Source: Sipunculus nudus (taxonomy: Eukaryota; Annelida; Sipuncula; Golfingiida; Sipunculidae). Taken from it: a stretch of 64,000 bases of DNA. Below the pieces are notes generated by a model, which was not told the origin of the DNA, did no database searches, and worked only from the letters and a program-made list of their open reading frames with translations. Location: positions 49,541,429-49,605,428 of the forward strand of contig CM049312.1 of assembly GCA_026874595.1 (NCBI GenBank), given 5' to 3'. Of this stretch, positions 45,740 through 56,971 are shown in pieces. Both the position numbers and the translations under genes were made by a program. How positions within the stretch are numbered: the first letter of the stretch is position 1; every line of letters begins with the position of its first letter.

Positions 45740-46307
45740 TGATCGGTGTAAATGATAGGTTGTTCATTGCACCGACAGAGTCTGGTTCATCACTGTTAAC
45801 TGGCGCACGAGATAGCGTATCCGGGATTGTCAGTTCTTTGCCAGAATTTTTCACAAGCTTGATGTTGTATTCTTATGCTTGAAGTAGAAAATTTCGCAAG
45901 CTTCGCGGTGCCTTTGGCAGTGGTTTGTTCTTTATGGTTACCAGCGGCAGGTGATCAGTTAACACAGTAACATCCCGTCCGTAGGTATAGTGATGAAACT
46001 TCTTAAGTCCGTACAGGACTGCTGCCATCTCTTTCTCAATGGCAGCAAAACCATCCTTTTCACGAGCTTAAGTTTCCTGCTAGCATAGGCTATGGGTTTC
46101 CCCTCTTGCATCAACACGGATCAGATACCATAGTTACTGGCATCATTCTGTAGTATGAGTTCTTTCTCAGGATTATAGTAAGTATGTTAGAGTTTGACGA
46201 AGGTTTGCTGTTTCACATCTGACCCTGTCTAAGGAAAATCTGCATTGGGTCTGCTGGGTCTGTAGTTCGGCAAAAGCTGTGAGAGGTATTTCATCATACC
46301 TAGAACC
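45740..46307 (-). pseudogene. Gypsy II RNase H remnant
   Basis: Reverse translation shows the RNase H/tether wording DGFAAIEKEMAAVLYGLKKF and TVLTDHLPLVTI, plus the joining segment GMMKYLSQLLPNYRP. Stops and frameshifts are present (for example around 46070). It degrades the RNA of the RNA:DNA hybrid in live elements. Confidence 0.7.
46303..46307. repeat. Target-site duplication of Gypsy I, left
   Basis: GAACC, matching GAACC at 50709-50713. Confidence 0.9.
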
Positions 46308-46491
46308 TGTAGGATATTGCTAATTTCCAGACAGTTTTTACATGACACTTAGTTTTATGTTACACCGGCACTAATTGTGTATGACGTCACCACTTTCTGT
46401 GGTTCTGTGTACCCGCCATGTTGGCCAGACAATGGTTGAATCAAACTTCGTTATGTTCCTGGAATTGTCATTACTTATGTAAAACACGACA
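46308..46491 (+). repeat. Gypsy I left LTR
   Basis: TGTAGGATATTG...ACACGACA. Contains a perfect cAMP-response-element palindrome, TGACGTCA, at about 46381-46388. Differs from the right LTR at two sites (ACATGAC/ACAGGAC; GAATCAAAC/GAATTAAAC). Confidence 0.95.
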
Positions 46492-46493
46492 AT

Positions 46494-46510
46494 TGGCGAA
46501 CGAGTACGGG
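46494..46510 (+). promoter_or_regulatory. Gypsy I primer binding site
   Basis: TGGCGAACGAGTACGGG starts three bases after the left LTR, the usual place. I could not assign the tRNA with confidence. Confidence 0.6.
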
Positions 46511-46747
46511 ATAGTAGATCGTTGCGGACCCAGAGGCACGAGCTGTCGAACTTTATGGACACTAGCTGTAAGTTCTAGGAGTTGCGCTCTGTCACGAGAT
46601 GACTCGCGCCACGAGGTCGGCCGTGAGCGATAAACGGTGCATATAAGTGGTGAGTGGTCAAAGAGACTTTATATCCAAGTTGATTCCGTGCTAACTGTAC
46701 CAGTAGTCAGATTTTTTTTATTGAAGAAACGTAAAGTAACTACGAGA

Positions 46748-47581
46748 ATGGCTCTTTCTGAACTCTCGATGCCCATGTTTGTCCTTGAGCCAAAGGAAAC
46801 AGCTGGTCAACGGTGGCCACGCTGGCTTGCAAGATTCGATAATTACTTGTGTGCCGCTGGTATTGACAAGGCTCCACGGCAGCGTGCAATGTTATTGCAC
46901 ATGATTGGTGACGAACTTTATGGGATTTTTGACACTTTAACTGAGGCTGCTCCTGACACATCAAACAGAGAAACTGTATCTGATACAGCTAAGGCTGCAC
47001 TGAATGCTTATTTTGCACCTAAACGATACGTAGAATTCGAACTTTTCAACTTTCGTAATGCACAGCAGCAGGAACATGAAGACCTAGATGGATTTTAAGC
47101 CAGATTAAAACAATTGTCTGTGAACTGTGATTTTACAAATCCTGAAGCAGAGATTAAATCTCAAATCATACAGAAGTGCGCCATGCACAAAGTCAGAGAA
47201 GAGGGTATTATTAAGCCCCAGTTGTCCCTACAGGATTTGTTAAAATTTGGCAGGACATTAGAGGCATCCAAGCGTCAGACAAAACTAATGGAACAGAAGA
47301 TGATGACAAGTTCATCTTGCCAGTCCCCATTAACTTCAGGTGTCCACAAGTTGACAAATAAAACAAGGCCAAGGCATAATGTGAAATCTGCTGGTGCAAC
47401 ATCTATTAGTGTTAGGTCAACACCAAACAAGACATGTTTTAACTGCGGTGGGAGTTGGCCCCATCGAAATGTCGTCGATGTTCCGCCTATGGCAAAAGCT
47501 GTCGAAGCTGTAATTCTGCTAATCATTTTGCCACAGTGTGTCGAAAGAAAAAGTCTAGTTCACGTGTCAGCAATACAGTGA
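46748..47581 (+). pseudogene. Gypsy I gag
   Basis: Begins MALSELSMPMFVLEPKE. The capsid-like part has WPRWLARFDNYLCAAGI and AKAALNAYFAPKRYVEFELF. An in-frame TAA at 47096 interrupts the phrase ...DLDGF/ARLKQLS. The same frame then runs on to CFNCGG (47433), the first half of a zinc knuckle, where a frameshift moves the sequence to the next frame. Gag would form the virus-like particle and bind the RNA. One stop and one frameshift make this copy defective. Confidence 0.85.
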
Positions 47582-48570
47582 AAGTGCTTGACAATGAATC
47601 TGATTCTGATAGTGACTTAGCTTTAAAGGTGATCACATCTACAAACAAGCCAGATGTTATATGGGTAACGCCCACAATTCAAGGTAAAGAGTTGAAAATG
47701 GAGCTTGATACCGGCTCATGCGTGTCTGTTATCAGCCAGTCAGATTTTGAAGCACAATTTCATGATGTTCCATTACACAGTACTACGGACACTCTAAAAA
47801 CATTTTCGGGACAGAAAATCCGACCTGTGGGTGTAGCTACAGTGACTGTAGAATATGGTGAACAAGTGAAGCAGCTAGAGCTGTTTGTAGTTGAGACAGA
47901 TAGTCCTCCACTATTCGGTCGAGCTTGGCTGAAAGAAATACAAATTGATTGGCCGGAAATCAAGACAGTACGCCAGATGTCTCTACCCAGACAACAGAAG
48001 TTAACTAGTTTACTCACCAGATTTGACCCCCTTTTTGATGGTGATGTTGGTCACATGATTGGGATTCAAGCGCACTTGGATGTAAACAGCTGTGAACCAA
48101 AGTTTTACAAACCTAGGCCTGTGCCCTATGCCTTGCGGCAGAAGGTTGAGGATGAACTAGACAGGTTAGTCAGTTCAGGCATTTTGTCACCAGTCAGCCA
48201 CAGTGATTGGGCTACACCAATCGTTCCTATAGTAAAACGTGATGGCTCCATCCGCATATGTGGAGACTTTAAAGTAACTGTAAATCCACACTTGAAAGTT
48301 GATGTATATCCATTACCCAAAATTGAGGACATGTTTGCGAACTTAGCAAATGGGAAGTGTTTTACTGTTATTGATCTCGCACATGCATACCAACAGATGG
48401 CGGTTGATGAGGCTAGCAAAAAGATCTTGGTTATCAACAGGCATAAAGGGTTGTTTATGTACAACAGACTCTGTTTCGGCATTGCATCAGCGCCAGCTGT
48501 GTATCAGCGCGCAATTGAACAGGTGTTGCAGGGACTGCCGGGCGTGCAGTGCTTTTGGATGACATTTTAG
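47455..48570 (+). pseudogene. Gypsy I zinc knuckle, protease and 5' reverse transcriptase
   Basis: 371 codons open. Near the start is an intact CCHC knuckle (CRSCNSANHFATVC). The aspartic protease active site is LDTGS at about residues 80-84, with LFGRAWL further on. The reverse transcriptase begins with KPRPVPYALRQKVEDELDRL, then GSIRICGDFK, FTVIDLAHAYQQM (first catalytic Asp) and CFGIASAPAVYQR. The frame breaks at 48550, exactly before the catalytic LDD box, which lies in the next frame. A single-base indel there would abolish activity. The wording is closest to the Mag-like branch of Ty3/Gypsy, from memory. Confidence 0.88.
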
Positions 48571-49553
48571 TTACGGGACAGTCTGATGAGGAGCACCTGC
48601 TAAATTTAGAACAAGTTTTGCAACGTTTGCAAGAATACGGATTGAAAATCAAGAAATTCAAATGTGAATTCTTCAAATCTAGTGTGAATTACTTGGGGCA
48701 CGTCATTGATGCAGAAGGGCTCCACACCTCTGAGGACAAAGTCAAAGCTATCTTGGAGGCTCCCAGTCCTCAAAATGTGCATCAACTGAGATCGCTGCTT
48801 GGTTTGATCAACTATTATTCCAGATTTCTGCCTATGTTGTCCAGTGTTCTGTACCCACTCAACCAGCTGCTGAACAAGTCAGCACAGTGGCAATGGACAT
48901 CTCAGTGTGATGAGGCACTCCAGAAAGCTAAGGAAAAGTTGACATCCTCCAGGGTACTGACTCACAACGATTTAAATTTGCCAGTAATTCTCGCTGCCGA
49001 TGCATCCGCCTTTGGCATAGGCGCAGTCATTTCACACAAAATGAGTGATGATGAAGAACGCCCGATAGCATTTGCGTCACGAACCTTGAGCAAAAGTGAA
49101 CAGAACTATTCGCAAGTCGAAAAAGAGGCACTGAGTCTGATTTTCGGGGTGAAGAAGTTTCATCAATATCTATTTGGACGTCAGTTTACGTTGGTCACAG
49201 ATCACCTCCCACTCACAACTATCTTCGGCTCAAAGAATGCGGTACCTGCATTAACTGCTGCCAGATTACAACGCTGGGCATTGTTTCTTGCAGGTCATCA
49301 ATACAAGATCATTTACAAGTCTTCCTCTCAGCATTGTCATGCAGATGGACTGAGTAGGTTACCGCTAAATATTCAGCCTGAGGAAGATGACCGTCTTGAT
49401 GATTATCTAGTGTCGCAGTTTGAGAACTGTTTACCTGTCACAAGTGATATGATCAGAGCTGAAACGCGCCGTGATCCAACACTCTCCAAGGTCATGGACT
49501 ATACGCAGAGAGGATGGCCTCCCAAGGATAGTGTTGATGAAATGTTGTCCTAG
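48549..49553 (+). pseudogene. Gypsy I 3' reverse transcriptase and RNase H
   Basis: 334 codons open. Starts at the catalytic LLDDILVTGQSDEEH, then NYLGHVIDAEGLHTSEDKV and LLGLINYYSRFLP (connection). RNase H has ILAADASAFGIGAVISHKM (first Asp), EKEALSLIFGVKKFHQYLFG (Glu) and LVTDHLPLTTIFG (second Asp). HADGLSRLP follows. The frame ends at a TAG (49551) just after RDPTLSKVMDYTQRGWP, where the integrase zinc finger would normally begin. Confidence 0.9.
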
Positions 49554-49993
49554 CTCGTAACTACCGGGGAGGCAGGAAATGGCTTCCTGGTGTTGTTAGT
49601 GCCAAGAGTGGACCCGTTTCGTATGAGTTAGAGATGGATACCGGAGAAAAATGGTATCGTCATGTAGAACAAATTGTCAGTTATTATGAGTGTCACACAG
49701 AAGAGTGTAGTGATAATTCTGCAGAGCATGATTTTACTCCTGTGCCGGAACCAGGAGGTGTTTGTGTTCCTAGTTTTGAGAATCCTGATAGTGGTGATAA
49801 TACATGTTGTTTGAAAGATAAATCGGTTGTACAAGTATCTCTGGAAGATACAGTGAACGACACCATAGATGCTGAGGAATCTGATAGTTCAAGTGAAATT
49901 GTGAGTGATACCACTGCTAGTGTTGATATCAGGGTTACGCCAGAGCGTTATCCTAAGAGGAAACGTAAACCGAGAAAGATTATGGACTTATAA
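49554..49993 (+). pseudogene. Gypsy I integrase C-terminal domain only
   Basis: From about 49556 the frame reads RNYRGGRKWLPGVV and SGPVSYELEMDTGEKWYRHV, the wording of the Gypsy integrase C-terminal (GPF/Y-like) module. An acidic, Ser-rich tail and the basic ending RYPKRKRKPRKIMDL follow. The zinc finger and the D,D-35-E core that should precede it are absent, so an internal deletion joined the end of RNase H to this module. The basic tail fits nuclear targeting or DNA binding (inference). Confidence 0.8.
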
Positions 49994-50524
49994 CTCAGAG
50001 ACTTTATTTGTACGTACTGGATACGTGGTTTCAGAGAGACAGTTCTACAATAAGGTTCTTTTGATTTTTATATTTAATGATAACAAGACCATAACACCTC
50101 AGTTCTGTTGTTTCACATGCCGGAGTTAGTAATCGCATGGTATCAAGTTTAAATGTTTACAGTGGATATGTTTAACAGTTGGTAAGGTTTAGCATTTACT
50201 GTGGCATATGTAAATTGTCAAAATATGATGCACAAAATCTAGATTATTTGTAGACTTTTAAATTCTACCCTGTAGTTGTTTTAACCAAAGTTTTATTTGA
50301 GAGTGCTGAGTTATTTAACAACTGCGATACCTAGTTTAATATTTGTAACTTAAGGTTTTTTTCACGGTTATTGATTAACTCTTTCATGGCCACAGTTTAA
50401 CTCTTTCAGTACCAAGTAAATATATATGTCTTTTGATATCATTTATTATCTTGTCAGTAAACCACTCACACTATCCAGATTTTACTACACAACCTATGCT
50501 AACTAAAGATGTAGAGGGGAGGAG

Positions 50525-50708
50525 TGTAGGATATTGCTAATTTCCAGACAGTTTTTACAGGACACTTAGTTTTATGTTACACCGGCACTAATTGTGTATG
50601 ACGTCACCACTTTCTGTGGTTCTGTGTACCCGCCATGTTGGCCAGACAATGGTTGAATTAAACTTCGTTATGTTCCTGGAATTGTCATTACTTATGTAAA
50701 ACACGACA
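50525..50708 (+). repeat. Gypsy I right LTR
   Basis: Same as the left LTR except two substitutions; preceded by the polypurine tract and followed by GAACC (50709-50713). Confidence 0.95.
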
Positions 50709-51165
50709 GAACCCTCCTCCGTTCGTCAACGATGGTTGGAGCTTGGGGATCAGTGTGAATTCTCACCTTTTCAGGATCTATCTCTATTCCATCTTAAGTG
50801 ATCATATGACCTATGAAAGTTGTCTGACATTTCTTCACCTGGAGCTTGTTTTAACTGCTGTTGAGTTTGACACCTTGTTCCTTGCATCGACAAAGAAATC
50901 GCTCAAACTTAATGTCATGCTCAATTTCATCAGCTCCATGCACCTCAAAATAATCGGCGATGCAAATTACTCCCGGTAGGTTGTCAAGAGCTTTAAAAAG
51001 TTCTTTTGGAAGATCTTTGCTGTTACTGAGAGACCAGAAGGTAGTCGACACCACCTGAAACGTCCAAAACCCATGTTTCTGCATTAAACTAAATGGAATT
51101 ATTTTACCTTTTTCATCTAACAAGTCCCTTACATACCACATGCCATCATGGAAAGTTTTATTCAA
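50709..51165 (-). pseudogene. Gypsy II reverse transcriptase remnant
   Basis: Minus-strand frame with KHGFWTFQVV, LFKALDNLPGVICIADYFEVHG (a degraded form of the YADD box) and EHDIKFERFLCRCKEQGVKL. After a frameshift or stop, TTFIGHMIT follows. The block continues across the Gypsy I insertion into 46307. The degraded catalytic box and broken frames show an old, inactive copy. Confidence 0.8.
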
Positions 51166-54150
51166 ATGAAATATTTATTTATGCGCATTATGTCATATCA
51201 TTTGATTATATATATATTGCTATAATTATATCTGATATTATACCATGCCTTTAACACTTCCATGCAAAACGGATCTAATACTTTTCCTGCCTGTTTAAAA
51301 GCCATTATTTCATAGGAACAATAAAAAAACATATGGGGAAGTGAGCAAAATTTCCACATATTATTCCACAGAAGTTTCCATGCACTCCCAGTTCCATATA
51401 TATATATATTTTATCCACTGTAACCTGCATGTGTTGATAATACATTCTAAATGTGGGGCTTTTAATCCACCTAGCTCTGTATCCTGAATAAGTATTTTTC
51501 TTTTAACTTTCTCACTCCTTCTATTCCAAACCTAAATATTAAATTATTTAAAATTTTAATGACCTCTTCTGGGATTGAGAGGCTTGAAAAATCATACTGA
51601 AAATGGGATATTATGAATGATTTGACGATTTGTATTCTACCTATTACTGTTAAATGCCTTCCCTGCCAGCTATTAATAATATGTTTCATCTTTTTTTTTT
51701 TAATTTATCATAAAGATTGCATTTTCTGCCTACTCCTGGTCATATGATAAATAAATACCAAGCACTTTAATTTTATTTCCAGGCCAGTTTATACCAAAAG
51801 GTTTAGCAGAATGATATTTTTCTTCTCCTAACCATAAACCTTCAGTTTTATTTTTGTTTATATAAAGGCCAGATATGTTTGAGAAATCACACATGATCTT
51901 AAATAAACATTTGCCAGAAGGTTCATCGGCCACTAGTGCAGTTACATCATAGGCATAACCTAGTATTTTAATTTCTTTATAATTAATTTGTATACCTTTT
52001 ATTTTCTTTTCTTGTCTAATTTTATAGGATAAAGCTTCCATTGACAATATGAATAAATACGGTGACAAGGGGTCACCTTGTCGAACTCCTCTTTCAATAT
52101 TGATACGTGCAGACAAGTGTCCGTTTTTCAATACATTACTGTAAAAGTTTGAGTAGATTGTATTTATACACTTACAGAAATTTTCTCCAAAGTTAAATTT
52201 TCTCAGAACTTTAAACATATATGACAATTTTAAGGAATCAAACGCTTTTCTAAAATCTATTGCCAGCAGCATACCTGGTAAATCCCTTTCTTCCATGTAT
52301 GGCAGTAAATCTGTTACAAATCGTGTTACGTCAGTAATATGTCGGCCTTTAATAAACCCAGCCTGACCCGTATTGATTAAATCTGGCAAAAATGTAATGA
52401 TTCCGTTAGCTAGTGCCTTGGATAAATTTTATAGTCTGTATTGAGTAATGAAATAGGACGCCAGTTTTCCAGCAGTGTGAGGTCTTGTCCTTTGTCTAGT
52501 AATGTGATTATTGCCTGTCTTTGTGTTACAAAAAGTTGACCAATATCATTTGAATAGTTGAAAGAATCCAAAATATTTTTTGTTCAAAATTATGCCATAG
52601 AACTTTATAAAATTCAACTGGTATTCCATCACTACCTGGACTTTTATTTGGTTTCATGCTTATTAGTGCTGTTTTATATTCTTCTAAAGTAAGTGGACCA
52701 TCACAAAATATTTTTTCTTCTTCAGACAGTTCTGGCAATTTAAGATTATTTAAAAATGTATCCATTTTATTATCCGTGGGCTGTGAGCTCGTGAACTAAT
52801 TTTCATAAAATTGCCTCTGCAATTCTAATATCTCTTTCAAATCAGTTGTAAATTGACCACTTGCATTCACTAGTTTACAGACATTTTTATTGCTTTCCTT
52901 TTGTCCAGATTCCAAAAATACTTTTTTCACCTTGATCGTGCCACCTGGATTTTGAAAAAGATTATTACACCCTTAGTTTTTTTTTGATCTATTTTTCCAA
53001 ATTATTTTTTGTCTATGAATATGATTGATTTAGAAGATTTCTGTCTTCTTGATTCATATCTGTATCTAACAATTCTTCTTTTATTCTTAACTGTTCCTTC
53101 AGTTCTTTCTCTTTACCTTTTCTATCTTTAACCCTCTGTTTACTATATGATATGGAGAATTCTTTTATTTTGCATTTAATATTCCCATTTGATTTGTGGA
53201 TTTGTAAACTTTTACATTCATCTTGCCACAATTTTTTTTCATATAAATCTTTCAAAAAGTCGGTTTTTTTAAAGTATGATATATTCATTTTCCAATAATC
53301 TTTACCTCTTTTCTCAGGCCGAATACCTTAAAACTTTAACTGGGCTATGATCAGACTGATATGCTGCTTCTATAAAAATAACTTCTATATGGTCATGTAA
53401 ACAATTTGAGACAAGCCAAAAATCGAATCTGCAGCGACTATCTGGGTTCTTTCTACGCCAAGTATATCTTTTCCAGTCAGGGTATCTTTGCCGCCATTAA
53501 TCTGACAAATTGAAGGTTTCATTCATTCCGCAATGATATCTTTAACTACTTGTTTAATTTCCATTGTAATACCATTCTCATCCATATTATTATCCATGAC
53601 AAGATTAAAATCTCCCCAAAGAAAAATGTTACAATCCCCTTCTGACCAGAATTTAACCATAACTTGTTTCAATTAAGAAAAAAATAACGTTTTTGTTCAC
53701 CATATCTATTTGGAGCATAAATATTTATCAGAATAAAAAGTACAACCTAGCATTATATTCGACCTTCATCATCAAAGTACGATTTTTTACTATTATATCA
53801 AACTCATTACGAATTAATATCGCAACCCCTCTACTGTGTCTAGTTCCATGAGAACAGAACACTATCTTCTAAATGTTTAGAGCTGTAAGTTTCTTGTAAA
53901 AAATAATATCAATACATTCGGTTTGTAGCATTCTGAACAAACCTCTTCTTTTCCTTGTTTTATTTAAACCCCGGATATTTAATGTTTTAACTGTCATGTT
54001 ACGATTACCAAAGTTATTCATTCTATGTTCACTGCTTTCCAAGTAACAAATAGTGACCGCTGTTTCAAAATATTCCAGTTCAAAACAGACCTGAGTGCAC
54101 AAAGATTAAACCCAAATAATACCCCAGTAAATACACGTTTGCTTTGTCCA
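51166..54150 (-). pseudogene. Decayed LINE ORF2 (APE endonuclease + reverse transcriptase, L1/Tx1-like)
   Basis: Read right to left. 54000-53300 is an AP-endonuclease domain in several frames (VKTLNIRGLNKTRKRRGLF; GTRHSRGVAILIRNEFD; ending YQSDHSPV at about 53345). 53288-53013 is a basic, Lys/Glu-rich linker. 52765-52526 starts the RT (SMKPNKSPGSDGIPVEFYK). 52389-51730 is the RT core (GQAGFIKGRHITDVTRF; AIDFRKAFDSL; GVRQGDPLSPYLFILSMEAL; YADD degraded to YAYD). 51689-51471 is the thumb region. The wording favours the L1/Tx1 group. It interrupts Gypsy II at 51165. No ORF1 or poly(A) tail was identified. Confidence 0.85.
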
Positions 54151-54690
54151 TACCCTATTACAGGGCAAAAATAGTAACATCTAACACAAAAAAAAAATTT
54201 AAGAGGCTTACTCCCGCTGTGGTAACAAAACATCCAAGAAAGTACATTAAGTTATACTTTAATACAACATATTAGTAATATATCCCTATGTGTAACGGCA
54301 CTCACAGCCATTAACTGATACATTTGGTATATTATTCTATTATTCAGTCCAAACACATGACGTGCAGAGTTAAAATCACTGTCATTATATATATTTACAA
54401 GAAACAGCTTTACTGATTGTTTCATTTGCAAGGAATCATAAATTATATTAACATTAAGATTAAGATTTAAAAACAGTGTAGAAGATAAAAGTTCTGTTTA
54501 AGTCTAAATTATAATATAATTATGCAATCTAATTAAAAAAAGGAGTGTTTACAATATCATCATGTTTTTCTTTAAAGCTTCTACCCTTTTATTTATGTAT
54601 TAAAAACAATATTCAAGTTAACAAAGGTTAACAAAATGGTAGCAAGTTGTTCCTTTTACCAGTTGCACATATGGTGATTACAAAATTAGG
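54151..54690. other. AT-rich sequence, nothing recognised
   Basis: About 540 bases with no supported gene or repeat. Confidence 0.45.
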
Positions 54691-54699
54691 ATTTAACTA

Positions 54700-56637
54700 G
54701 GGAACCAGAGGCTCGACGCTCAGCTGTATTTGTCTATAAGAATATTTTCATAGAAAATTTTCAGAATGACGGTCCTGTGACCTTAACCAATGATCTTGTG
54801 ACCAAAAAATCTGAGAACTTATTATCCTTGAACTTGCAGCATTTAGATTATTGTAACAATGTTCTAAAAAAATGTGGGTCCAGTGACCTTGACCTCTGAA
54901 CAGGTAACCTCAAAATCTACAGATTTCTTCCATTTTGGGCAAGTAAGCCATGGGTCAAAGATGGACAGTTAGGGATGAAAAGTTTGATTTACATTGCATC
55001 CACAATCATTTTAAGGATATGGCTCCTATGACCTGCACTTTTGACCTCTGGACCCTAAAAATCAAAATAGTCTTACTTAAGTGGTGGGTCATTAATAAAT
55101 CAAGTTTGAAGCCAATCTGTCCAGCAAACGCAGAATTATCATCTGTAAACTAGTTTTTGAATGGATGGGCCCTGTGACCTTGACCTTTGACCCTATGACC
55201 CCAAATCGAAAAGAATCTTCCCCAATTGGCAGGCGAGTAATATCTTGAAATGAGGGGTTTGTGATGAAAAGTTTGGCTTGAAATGCATACACATTCCTTT
55301 TAAAGAAATGGGGCCTGTGACCTTGACCTTTGACCTCAAATCGACAGGGTTCTCACTTTAGTGGTGAGCCATATATAAGTTAAGTTTGAAACCAACATTT
55401 CAGACTAAACTGGAGTTATCATCTGGAAACTAATTTGTGAACAGATGGCCCCTGTGACCTTGACCTTGTGACCCCAAATTCATTTATGCTCTCCCTATAC
55501 CGGCAAGTCAGCTAAATGTGTATGATGGAAAGTTTGGGATGAAAAGCTTGGCTTAAAATGCAGTCATAATCTTTTTAAATAGGTGGGTCTTGTGACCTTG
55601 ACCTTTGACCTCATGACCAAAAAATCATACAGGTAGACCGGCTTCTGTGGCTCAGGGGTAGAGCGCAGGACTTAAAGCCGAGAGATCGTGAGTTTGAATC
55701 TCAGCCGAGGCGGTGAGGTTTTTCACAGTCGGCCCCCACCCAGGGTTAGCGCTCTCCAGGCTTAATGGGAAGGTCGTGCCCAACGGCCGCGTTTCACTCA
55801 CTAACGAGTGCGCCTTTCGGGGGTTCTCGGTGGTATGATTACCAACCCAGGGCCCGCAGGTGCAGTAGTCACCGGGCCTGGTTAACGCCAGGATATAAAC
55901 ATGAGAGGAAGCGTGTGATACTGCCCTGTCACGTAGTCCCAAACCGGAATGGAAAACTGCAGATAAACATATACTTAGTTAAGCTAGCATTAAAAAATTG
56001 AAGCGGTTACATCCAACAACAAATATATTTAAAAAAAATCATACAGGTTTTTCTTTAGTGGTTGGCCATGTGTAAACCATGTTTGAAATCCATATGTCAA
56101 TCCAACCTGGAGTTATCATCTGGAAACAAATTTGTGTGGATGGACGGATGGGCAGACAGATGAACAGACAGGGTGATTACTATAGGGCATCCACTTGTGA
56201 TCAATTAACACACCAGGTTTTGGGAAACTAGATGAGAAACTGACATGATTGTTGTCATTTAATAGAAAAATATTCGTTAAAAAATACAGGTGGCACCACC
56301 ACTTTTCGGGAACTGACAAAACTAGTCATGGTCAATTTTCAAGGCAAATCCATGCGAATCCATGAGAATCCATGCATTAATTATCAAGATATTGGAGGTT
56401 TTGTATAAAATTTTTGATTATACCAGGGGGTATTTACAAGCCCCATAGCTCGGAGGATATAGGTCGCTGTGACCTAATTTCAGGTTTCGAAGGAGATTTT
56501 TTATTGACCTCCCTGGATGTTCACTTAAAAGTTTCTAGGACCAGCAGTTACGATTTGTGCCCTGCTAACGGACGGCCAGACGGACGACGGACAAAGCGTA
56601 ATTCATATACCTCAGTTGACTTTCAGTCAGCTTAGCT
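54700..56637 (+). repeat. Dispersed repeat with TGACCTTGACC tandem core, copy 1
   Basis: Starts near AACCAGAGGCTCGACGCTCAGCTG. It continues with about seven modules, roughly 100-155 bases apart, each centred on a TGACCTTGACCTTTGACC-type block (54776, 54875, 55029, 55175, 55318, 55456, 55593). It ends ...GCCCTGCTAACGG, GACGGACGACGGACAAAG, GACTTTCAGTCAGCTTAGCT (56637). A SINE (55635-56032) is inserted in the seventh module. A fragment, CAGGTGGCACCACC (56288), recalls the HINE-like core module. It has no coding capacity and no long TIR. It is of a type I know to be abundant in bivalves. Confidence 0.75.
55635..56032 (+). mobile_element. tRNA-derived SINE with 16-bp target duplication
   Basis: 398 bp between two copies of AAAAAATCATACAGGT (55619-55634; 56033-56048). 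The head is tRNA-like: A box TGGCTCAGGGG (55648-55658), B box AGTTTGAATCT (55691-55701), 43 bases apart. It is followed by a conserved-looking middle (GGCTTAATGGGAAGGTCGTG) and a tail of CAACAACAAATATATTTAAAA. Transcription would be by RNA polymerase III. It interrupts a dispersed-repeat module. Frames across it are not genes. Confidence 0.9.
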
Positions 56638-56919
56638 AAAAAAAAACTCAGGCAATGCATCACTCAGCAGAATAGGAACAAGTGAATTAAGTCAACCACT
56701 TATGATATCAAAACGTCCAAAATGTATCACGTCCCAGAATTTATGAATTACACTTTGAAAAGGAGTGTTTTACACAAAATAATACCCTCTGGCAGGAAGA
56801 GGAGCCTCTCTTGGTTTACTAACATCTGTGTCACCAGAGAACTATGACTAAGTTATTGTATTGCATGTTCTACTAGAACTTCTAGTAGGCAATATAAACA
56901 GATGATTGTTTTGATAATC

Positions 56920-56920
<1 letters not shown>

Positions 56921-56967
<47 letters not shown>
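56921..56967. repeat. (AT)n microsatellite
   Basis: Pure AT/TA run in an otherwise unremarkable stretch (56638-57940) where I recognise no gene. Confidence 0.9.

Positions 56968-56971
<4 letters not shown>

Larger units (their letters stand above)
46308..50708 (+). mobile_element. Ty3/Gypsy LTR retrotransposon I, nearly intact ends, defective interior
   Basis: 4401 bp. Identical-length LTRs of 184 bp (46308-46491; 50525-50708) with 2 differences and a perfect 5-bp target duplication (GAACC). Next to the left LTR is a TGG-starting primer site (TGGCGAACGAGTACGGG, 46494). Before the right LTR is a polypurine tract, AGAGGGGAGGAG (50513-50524). Order gag, zinc knuckle, protease, reverse transcriptase, RNase H, integrase C-terminus. 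The integrase zinc finger and catalytic core are missing. It sits inside the older Gypsy II in the opposite orientation. No env-like gene seen. Confidence 0.93.
44349..51165 (-). mobile_element. Decayed Ty3/Gypsy element II (host of two insertions)
   Basis: Pol remnants run right to left: reverse transcriptase (from 51165), a gap filled by Gypsy element I (46308-50708), RNase H (46307-45740), integrase (45739-44652) and a C-terminal tail ending GYGRVVKSAKRLDL at about 44396. The sequences either side of the inner insertion rejoin in frame (...RRRVL|GMMKYLSQLLPNYRP). The element is cut at 51165 by a LINE. No LTR of its own was recognised. Confidence 0.8.

Noticed and set aside
55640-55712. Genuine tRNA gene
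   Set aside because: Good A and B boxes but the anticodon and T stems do not pair well, and the segment is the head of a SINE with target duplications.
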